Shown here in pieces: positions 59,208 to 64,000 of a DNA stretch of 64,000 bases. The stretch comes from an uncultured Bacteroidota bacterium. GTDB lineage: Bacteria > Bacteroidota > Bacteroidia > Chitinophagales > Chitinophagaceae. A model generated the notes under the pieces. It searched no databases. It had not been told where the DNA came from and saw only the letters and a list, made by a program, of their open reading frames with translations. Made by a program: the position numbers and the translations under genes. Positions within the stretch are counted from its first letter, which is position 1. Each line of letters opens with the position of its first letter. The stretch lies in the NCBI GenBank assembly GCA_903887005.1, contig CAISOH010000351.1, positions 1 through 64,000 on the forward strand. The letters are read 5' to 3'.

Positions 59208-59489
59208 ATGAAAAAGAAATGGGTAATAAACGACAACGTGCTGGTTGTTGGCCGGGTGGAGCATCACTATGAATTGTGCAAGAACAACAGCAAGACGATA
59301 GGCGGGGGCTGGTGGGAGATTGTGGGGGAGGATATGTACTTCTACAAAAGCAGCACGGAGTTTGGTAGTGTAACGAAGGAGCAGTTTGAGCAGGCCGATA
59401 AATTCCCGTACACAGAGGGCTACAAGCTGCATTTAAGCCATGCTTTAACACTGGAGCAGGCTATTAAGGAGCATTTAAGATCAAGATAA
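59208..59489 (+). CDS. Hypothetical protein
   Basis: The start is the ATG of MKKKWVINDNVLVVGR (59208), 93 residues. The longer frame begins with TTG and is not needed. It has beta strands and a helical end. It overlaps the next gene by TAATG. No family recognised. Confidence 0.55.
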   Translation: MKKKWVINDNVLVVGRVEHHYELCKNNSKTIGGGWWEIVGEDMYFYKSSTEFGSVTKEQFEQADKFPYTEGYKLHLSHALTLEQAIKEHLRSR

Positions 59490-59917
59490 TGGCAAAACAA
59501 ACCGAAGCGGCCATGGAAGACGCTAAGGATTTTAAAGAAGCTTGGAAGGCTTATAAGAACACAACTGAGTTTTCTAACCTTCGTGTAAGCACTAAATCTA
59601 AATTGTCGGCTCTCCTTACGATGGAAATATTATATGGTGGGCTTTTAGGGCTGGATGGGAAACTAAAAAAAAGATACAATAATATGAAGCATTCAAAAGT
59701 GTTTTTCAGAGAAGATGGCAGCAGGGTGTGTGTTGAGGCTGCTATTTGGGTTGGGTTTAATAAACAGGAATTTGGGTATACTCATTCTGTTACGGAATCA
59801 AAACCTGGAAGAAGAAAGTTTGAACCAGCGCCTTACGCTGCCACTATTGCAGAAGTCTTTGAGGTTAAATTAGAACTTTGGTTTCAAATAAATCCACACT
59901 ATGAAAAAAGAACCTAA
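59489..59917 (+). CDS. Hypothetical protein
   Basis: This 142-residue protein begins MAKQTEAAMEDAKDFKEA and has a basic middle and a beta-rich end. It overlaps its left neighbour (TAATG) and the next small gene starts 17 bp before its end. Unrecognised. Confidence 0.5.
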   Translation: MAKQTEAAMEDAKDFKEAWKAYKNTTEFSNLRVSTKSKLSALLTMEILYGGLLGLDGKLKKRYNNMKHSKVFFREDGSRVCVEAAIWVGFNKQEFGYTHSVTESKPGRRKFEPAPYAATIAEVFEVKLELWFQINPHYEKRT

Positions 59918-60008
59918 AACGCAGTACATTCCTTGGGAATATTTGACCGACAGGGAGAAGGGCTGTTACAATGCAGGTTTAAAAGAGCGAGAGGTTCCTT
60001 TCGTGTGA
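59901..60008 (+). CDS. Interrupted small membrane protein, in-frame TGA
   Basis: ATG 59901 opens a frame whose first 35 codons (MKKEPKTQYIPWEYLTDREK at the N-terminus) match the start of the next gene 60071-60271 (IPWEQLTDREKAAYEAG). TGA at 60006-60008 then ends it. The same frame continues for 21 more codons that code a clear hydrophobic helix (LYGIIIGSIITFMILKYY) and ends in a TGA (60072-60074) that overlaps the next ATG. So the original product was probably about 57 residues with one transmembrane helix. Not in the usual gene form; see finding. Confidence 0.5.
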   Translation: MKKEPKTQYIPWEYLTDREKGCYNAGLKEREVPFV

Positions 60009-60070
60009 GTGCTGTACGGTATTATTATCGGTTCAATAATCACGTTTATGATTTTAAAATACTATCACAG

Positions 60071-60271
60071 ATGAAAAAAGAAGTTAAAATTCAGCACAGC
60101 GATTACATACCGTGGGAGCAGCTAACGGACAGGGAGAAAGCCGCGTATGAAGCCGGGCAAAATGAAAGGATGCCTAACTGGTTAATTTTACTTCTTGTGG
60201 CCGCAGTTTTTACGTATGGCGGCTTTCTTTTAGGCATGGCATACTCTTTTATAAAATATAATCAACAATGA
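60071..60271 (+). CDS. Small one-helix membrane protein
   Basis: The start at ATG 60071 gives 66 residues. The N-terminal part (KIQHSDYIPWEQLTDREKAA) is hydrophilic, then there is one helix (WLILLLVAAVFTYGGFLLGM). It is a tandem copy of the interrupted gene before it. A four-base overlap joins it to the next gene. Function unknown. Confidence 0.6.
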   Translation: MKKEVKIQHSDYIPWEQLTDREKAAYEAGQNERMPNWLILLLVAAVFTYGGFLLGMAYSFIKYNQQ

Positions 60272-60624
60272 AACACTTAATCCTTTTACTGATGCTGACA
60301 GTTATAACAGCAGGGGTAATGGCGCAAAAGAAAGATACGTTATTATTACATAACAGCCCCTTTGTAGGCTCCGCGCAAATCTACATTTATACACCGCCTT
60401 CATTACCAAATGATACCGTTCGTTGCAGTATGTTGGCAACGGACACCACCACATTAATTGCATTTCAGTACGAAGGTTATGAAGTGCGAGAATGGCATAT
60501 AGGTTTAAACCCTGCATACAACGTGTTAAATCAAGAAAAGCATAGTGGACACGTTGCCTACCTAACAAAAGAATACAAGCCTATACCCGGTAACCTAATA
60601 ATCTGGCTAAGTAAAAACAAGTAA
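60268..60624 (+). CDS. Small exported protein
   Basis: This 118-residue protein has a signal peptide (LILLLMLTVITAGVMAQ, cleavage after Q) and a beta-rich mature part. It overlaps the previous gene by ATGA. Periplasmic or surface; function unknown. Confidence 0.6.
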   Translation: MKHLILLLMLTVITAGVMAQKKDTLLLHNSPFVGSAQIYIYTPPSLPNDTVRCSMLATDTTTLIAFQYEGYEVREWHIGLNPAYNVLNQEKHSGHVAYLTKEYKPIPGNLIIWLSKNK

Positions 60625-60626
60625 GT

Positions 60627-60749
60627 ATGTACAAATGCACACAATCCTTTTCAATAAACACGCTCCAGTATGTTAAGGGGCAGGAAATTTGCGAAAAAGA
60701 GTATTTAGCCCTTAGCTGGCTTTACAGGAAGTTTTTCAGAGCGTTGTAA
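60627..60749 (+). CDS. Small protein (40 aa)
   Basis: ATG 60627 opens a 40-residue frame (MYKCTQSFSINTLQYVKGQE; then EKEYLALSWLYRKFF) starting 2 bp after the previous stop. This style, with Y-x-K near the start and KGQEI-EKEYL, is like small phage proteins in other genomes. No function. Confidence 0.5.
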   Translation: MYKCTQSFSINTLQYVKGQEICEKEYLALSWLYRKFFRAL

Positions 60750-60783
60750 TCAATTCTTTTATTCAATTATAATTAATTTTTTT

Positions 60784-61023
60784 ATGAGTGCATGGGAAGG
60801 CTCTAAATTGCAGGAACGTAAAGAAGATGAAGCAAGACTTGCTTCTAACGTTAAAAAAAGTCCAGTCCTTTTAGAGGATGATACTTTAATAAACAGTGCC
60901 TTAGAAGAAGCTGGTAAGATATTATTGTGTGCTTTTGACCTTCTTGGAATAACGAAGAAGGTAAGTGCCGAAATAATATCAGGCGGTAAATCTTATAAGT
61001 TAACGTTTGAGAGAGCAGAGTAA
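60784..61023 (+). CDS. Hypothetical protein
   Basis: This 79-residue protein is charged and helical (GSKLQERKEDEARLASN). No domain. It is in the replication unit, 29 bp before the next gene. Confidence 0.5.
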   Translation: MSAWEGSKLQERKEDEARLASNVKKSPVLLEDDTLINSALEEAGKILLCAFDLLGITKKVSAEIISGGKSYKLTFERAE

Positions 61024-61052
61024 ACCAATTATTCACCAATAAAAACAATCAC

Positions 61053-61586
61053 ATGTCGGAGGCAAAAATAATAACCAAAGGCAAGGTTTTGGGAGTGGGC
61101 AAGAGCGTATCTATCTCATGGGTGGGAGCGAACACCGGAGATAAGGACGGCAAAGAAAGTAAGCGGAAGCCTCACCCGGACTTATTAACCGCGTTTTCAG
61201 GGCTGAATATCCATGCAGCGTACATTGCGGAGTTCCTGAACAAAACAAGCATCACGGTAAAGCAGCCAGGGAGCATCGTGCGGGTGCCCAGTTTTAAGCA
61301 CGAGGAGGATGCAGAAATCTTTATTACCACAGGCTTTACATTGGACGACCAGCAGGAGTTCACTTCTGTTATTTTAACAGCACATAAAATATTAAGTACA
61401 GGAGAGGCGCTGGGCTTTAATACTCCGCCAAAAAAGCTGGACGAGGAGGGCAAGAGCGAGTACCCGTACTGGGCAGCACTGGCAGAGGCCATTGAGAAGT
61501 GCCGGTTGGAGTTGGATGCGTACATCGAAGGGAAAGTTGCTCCTGAGCCTTCGGACAACCAGGGGAATTTGTTTGAGCAACAATAA
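61053..61586 (+). CDS. Hypothetical protein, possible ssDNA-binding role
   Basis: This 177-residue protein has a beta-rich N-terminal half, an acidic middle and a tail that ends EPSDNQGNLFEQQ. The acidic, aromatic-ended tail resembles the interaction tails of single-strand DNA-binding proteins, and the gene lies in the recombination and replication unit, but no OB-fold pattern can be confirmed by eye. I leave the function open. Confidence 0.5.
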   Translation: MSEAKIITKGKVLGVGKSVSISWVGANTGDKDGKESKRKPHPDLLTAFSGLNIHAAYIAEFLNKTSITVKQPGSIVRVPSFKHEEDAEIFITTGFTLDDQQEFTSVILTAHKILSTGEALGFNTPPKKLDEEGKSEYPYWAALAEAIEKCRLELDAYIEGKVAPEPSDNQGNLFEQQ

Positions 61587-61633
61587 TTTCCCTACTTTTG
61601 TTTTGCACGATTATTATTGTAGTAGGTAATAAT

Positions 61634-61641
61634 TACATTTG
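61634..61641 (+). promoter_or_regulatory. Bacteroidota -7 box before the HNH gene
   Basis: TACATTTG matches TAnnTTTG. TTTG boxes lie at 61597 and 61602, too far for the usual spacer. The 61587-61710 gap contains no gene. The start codon is 70 bp further on. Confidence 0.35.
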
Positions 61642-61710
61642 CAAAACATCTTTAAGAAGCCTTTGCGGGCGGTGTCTACTACCACCAAACGCAGAGGCAT
61701 TCTTTTTTTT

Positions 61711-62052
61711 ATGAATGGTATTAAGGCTTTTTACGTAAAGAAAACAGGCAGGAAAGTGCCGGTGGGGTTTGAAATCCACCACATTGATTTCAACAGGGAG
61801 AATAACGATATTAGCAATTTAGTCGCTCTCCCAAAAAAGGTACATAGGGATTACCACAAGTATTCCGACAGGTATAACGATGGGTTAAAGCCAGGCAAGA
61901 TATTACTGTTAGACAACCCTGCTTTTATCGAAATGTTTAACGAAAACTTTCAAATGCTTGTTGAAAATTACAAGATTGCATGTTATTGGGTGCATTTCAG
62001 AAACACACTACTTATGGGAGGGTCCCAAGGAATTTACGGATGCTCATATTAA
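61711..62052 (+). CDS. HNH endonuclease
   Basis: The start at ATG 61711 (MNGIKAFYVKKTGRK) gives 113 residues. A longer frame begins with TTG and runs through a promoter-like box. The core FEIHHIDFNRENNDISNLVALP followed by H-RDYH is an HNH metal site. Free-standing HNH enzymes of this kind are often homing nucleases. It lies directly before 62060-62473 with 7 bp between. Confidence 0.8.
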   Translation: MNGIKAFYVKKTGRKVPVGFEIHHIDFNRENNDISNLVALPKKVHRDYHKYSDRYNDGLKPGKILLLDNPAFIEMFNENFQMLVENYKIACYWVHFRNTLLMGGSQGIYGCSY

Positions 62053-62059
62053 CACATAT

Positions 62060-62473
62060 ATGGAGTTGTTTAAAATTAATGGCCACGGTATTATTACAAA
62101 TAAGCAAGGTACGCCAGTAGATAAGGTTTATTTAAGCCGCATAATTAAAGCTGCGGCAAAGAGCATGGATGCCGCGCCCGAAAGGAAAGAGCAAGTGTCT
62201 CAGGGATTAATCCCTTCGCTTAATCCGGCCTTTGATAATTTTACTAAGTGGATTGACAAATTTGCTCCGAGGGTAAATAAGATGGAGCAGCCTTTAACCG
62301 AAGCTCAGTATCTGGAATTAAAGCAATTGGTAGAAGAAAAGGGCTGGGCTGTTAAGCAGATACAGGGCAAGCTGCTCGACATGAACAACTGGAAGGATTT
62401 AACCAAGAAAAACGCATCGGCCTACCGAACTTTGATAAAGTGGCTGGAAAAAGATAGCGAACCTCAAAAATAA
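62060..62473 (+). CDS. Hypothetical helical protein
   Basis: The start is set at the ATG 62060 (MELFKINGHGIITNKQG), 137 residues, because the longer frame overlaps the HNH gene. It has a helical C-terminal half (LTEAQYLELKQLVEEKGWAV; ASAYRTLIKWLEKD). The C-terminal part may bind DNA. Unrecognised. Confidence 0.5.
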   Translation: MELFKINGHGIITNKQGTPVDKVYLSRIIKAAAKSMDAAPERKEQVSQGLIPSLNPAFDNFTKWIDKFAPRVNKMEQPLTEAQYLELKQLVEEKGWAVKQIQGKLLDMNNWKDLTKKNASAYRTLIKWLEKDSEPQK

Positions 62474-62557
62474 CTTTCTATGACAATCAAAGGCTAAATA
62501 AACGCAGGGCTTCTTTGTAATGTTTTATGGGTTGACCGAATAGACAAGCGTTCTGAT

Positions 62558-62788
62558 ATGGTAAGGGTATACTTGACCGATGGCACTGGCTTACGGTTTG
62601 ATTTTGGCAGTGTTGGTATTGCGCAGGACTTTTACAACTGGTTAACTCCTGACAAAAATTCTCAGCCTCGTGTGGGAGGTTTTAAGAGCAATCTTGAATA
62701 TTTTAGTTGTGAGGTTACAAGGATTGAGTGGCCTAAAGACACGCCCTCTCGGAATAATTCGATAAGGGGTTTTATCATTCAAAAATAA
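62558..62788 (+). CDS. Hypothetical protein, probably interrupted near its start
   Basis: The annotated start at ATG 62558 gives 76 residues (MVRVYLTDGTGLRFDFGS; beta strands). In the same frame an ATG at 62480 is followed after four codons by TAA (62495-62497), and the frame is then open through to 62558, coding LLCNVLWVDRIDKRSD, which reads like part of the same protein. So the true start may be 62480 and the gene nonsense-interrupted. See the finding. Confidence 0.45.
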   Translation: MVRVYLTDGTGLRFDFGSVGIAQDFYNWLTPDKNSQPRVGGFKSNLEYFSCEVTRIEWPKDTPSRNNSIRGFIIQK

Positions 62789-62793
62789 ATTTT

Positions 62794-63378
62794 ATGTCAA
62801 AAGTTATAACATTTAGCAGGTATTTTCCCGCTGGGCACCCGCGCAAGGCAGAGCCTACAGATTTTGTACAGAAAATTTGGCTATCCCTAATAGACTGTGG
62901 TTTAATAAGCACAAGCAAAGCTGTGGAACTAAGCAGGGAAACTGGCATAGGTGATTTTAATATGGATAATATTAGAAAGTGCCCGCTGGAGCCAAAGCAC
63001 CATACTATACGTTCAGGCAACCGCTGGAAAGTTGGAGACATTTTTAGCCCGCGCGTATGGAATAACGATATTAACCCAAAATCGGGTAGAAGTGGCCCAT
63101 ATCATAGTCAACAAATAGCCATTGCGCCGGATATAGAGATTAAAAAGGTGTGGAATTTTGAAGTAGATGCCTGTGGGGTAATCAGCATTGATGAGCAATA
63201 CTTCTTTGATTATGATGCTGAACCAAGCTTAGAGCCCTGCGAAAAAGAAGTTACTTTAGCAAGGAACGATGGACTTGCATGGGAAGATTTTACAAATTGG
63301 CTGGTTATGCCTTGTTTTAGGGCTGCTAAACCTTGGAATGGGCAAATTATTTGCTGGAACGAACATATAAATTATTAG
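62794..63378 (+). CDS. Phage protein with ASCH/PUA-like features
   Basis: This 194-residue protein has an N-terminal FSRYFPAGHPRKAEPTDFV and a KHHTIRSGNRWKVGDIFSPRVW block (a T-I-R...W-x-x-G-D-x-x-S pattern), similar to phage proteins with an ASCH/PUA-like fold that may bind RNA or nucleotides. It ends with TAG at 63376-63378, 2 bp before the next ATG. Function unknown. Confidence 0.6.
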   Translation: MSKVITFSRYFPAGHPRKAEPTDFVQKIWLSLIDCGLISTSKAVELSRETGIGDFNMDNIRKCPLEPKHHTIRSGNRWKVGDIFSPRVWNNDINPKSGRSGPYHSQQIAIAPDIEIKKVWNFEVDACGVISIDEQYFFDYDAEPSLEPCEKEVTLARNDGLAWEDFTNWLVMPCFRAAKPWNGQIICWNEHINY

Positions 63379-63380
63379 CC

Positions 63381-63572
63381 ATGCCATCCCCAACAACCGA
63401 ATATATAGAGAAAGGGTTACAGTACTTGCTGGAAGACGATGAAGACCCAGGCATGGACGATGATAGCGGCAGCATGGATGATAGCTGCCCGAATTGCGGT
63501 ACGGAGTATGACGATATTGATTACGAATACCAGATATGCAGTATTTGCGGATTTAACCACAGCAAAAAATAA
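63381..63572 (+). CDS. Small acidic zinc-ribbon protein
   Basis: The start at ATG 63381 gives 63 residues. It is very acidic in the first 40 residues (LLEDDEDPGMDDDSGSMDD) and ends with a zinc ribbon (CPNCG, then CSICG). Small acidic zinc-ribbon phage proteins can bind host RNA polymerase or mimic DNA. Here only the zinc ribbon is supported. Confidence 0.65.
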   Translation: MPSPTTEYIEKGLQYLLEDDEDPGMDDDSGSMDDSCPNCGTEYDDIDYEYQICSICGFNHSKK

Positions 63573-63580
63573 ACGATTGA

Positions 63581-64000
63581 ATGGCGAACAGCAGAAAAAA
63601 GGTTACTGTAGATTTAGCTACGATGGCTTACGGCAAGATACCACCCCAGGCCAAAGATTTAGAGGAAGCTATATTGGGAGCCTGCATGTTGATTAAAGAT
63701 GCCTATGAGACTGTTTGTGAAATATTAAAGCCTGAAAGCTTTTACTTAGATGCCCACCAGCGAATATTCAGGGCGTTTGAAAGAATTGTAAACCGGTTTG
63801 GAACGATTGACCTGTTAACTACGGTAGAAGCCCTTAAACAAACGGAGGAACTTGAAACGATTGGGGGGCCGTATTGCTTAATGAAATTGACGAATAATGT
63901 AATTGGCGCAAATAACTTGATGGCGCATGCAGCCATCGTGCAGCAGAAGTATTACGCCAGGGAGGTTATAAGGGTAGCTGCGGAGGCTATGCAACTGGCC
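63581..64000 (+). CDS. dnaB: Replicative DNA helicase DnaB (5' part; continues outside window)
   Basis: The ATG at 63581 opens a frame that is still open at the end of the window, giving 140 residues. The sequence is the DnaB N-terminal domain: IPPQAKDLEEAILGACML, CEILKPESFYLDAHQRIF, an FGTIDLLTTVEAL stretch, then GGPYCLMKLTNNV. The ATPase domain lies outside. DnaB unwinds DNA at the phage fork. It follows the zinc-ribbon gene by 8 bp. Confidence 0.9.
   Translation, partial: MANSRKKVTVDLATMAYGKIPPQAKDLEEAILGACMLIKDAYETVCEILKPESFYLDAHQRIFRAFERIVNRFGTIDLLTTVEALKQTEELETIGGPYCLMKLTNNVIGANNLMAHAAIVQQKYYAREVIRVAAEAMQLA

Noticed and set aside
61053-61586. Naming this protein a single-strand DNA-binding protein
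   Set aside because: Only the acidic tail and the context fit; no OB-fold pattern could be confirmed.
1-64000. Genome-wide TAG (or TGA) recoding as in some Bacteroidota phages
   Set aside because: Several genes end in plain TAG (5045, 23572, 45245, 63376) or TGA with normal coupled starts, and the three interrupted genes show three different stops.
1-64000. CRISPR array, insertion sequence, integrase or attachment site
   Set aside because: No regular repeat-spacer pattern, no transposase and no recombinase motif was found.

Overview
This window looks like most of the genome of a tailed phage that infects a member of the Bacteroidota. The evidence for the host is of three kinds. Promoters match the Bacteroidota consensus (TTTG about 19 bp upstream of TAnnTTTG; the best copy is at 53779-53809) and starts mostly lack a Shine-Dalgarno sequence. 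A tail adhesin carries the fibronectin-type repeat common in Bacteroidota surface proteins. Several proteins have Bacteroidota-style signal peptides or a lipobox. No integrase was found. There is no sheath, tube, tape-measure or baseplate gene, but there are a tubular adaptor, a very large tail hub and a row of large ejection-type proteins, so the virion is most simply a short-tailed (podovirus-like) particle. Both ends of the window cut genes, so the genome continues on both sides.

Layout. 1-149: end of a rightward gene, closed by a two-way terminator. 258-4246: a leftward operon of about a dozen small, mostly unknown proteins, likely early or host-takeover genes. 4247-6300: a divergent promoter region, an HNH homing endonuclease, five TTA(C/G)CGAAAC repeats, a zinc-finger protein and an RyR-domain protein. 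6463-16380: head module (portal, scaffold candidate, major capsid protein, large terminase), nearly every gene bounded by a strong hairpin terminator. 16361-20127: mostly leftward genes, including a cytosine-5 methyltransferase that overlaps the terminase 3' end and a glycosyltransferase. 20197-26998: a rightward cassette with a DUF5672-GT9 fusion, a methyltransferase, a second glycosyltransferase, and a phage-encoded chaperonin pair (a two-part GroES-like protein and a full-length GroEL). 27312-50880: connector, tail hub, ejection proteins, an ATP-grasp enzyme and tail adhesins. 50885-53681: membrane proteins (holin candidates), a GH108 endolysin and a spanin-like lipoprotein. 53779-64000: an early/replication module behind the best promoter in the window, with a three-copy GATATAC operator on a 14-bp period, an XRE repressor-like protein, a RecT-like annealing protein, a YqaJ exonuclease, two odd tRNA-like RNAs, an HNH nuclease and the start of a DnaB helicase.

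The most unusual observations are: the complete phage chaperonin system with an enlarged co-chaperonin; two tRNA-like RNAs with good acceptor and T arms (both G3:U70, A73) but non-canonical cores; three genes whose frames continue past an in-frame stop (TAG, TGA, TAA), two of them exactly to the start of the next gene; the sugar-transfer cassette; and terminator or promoter hairpins placed against or over start codons.

All product names rest on reading motifs by eye. No database search, structure prediction or folding program was run.
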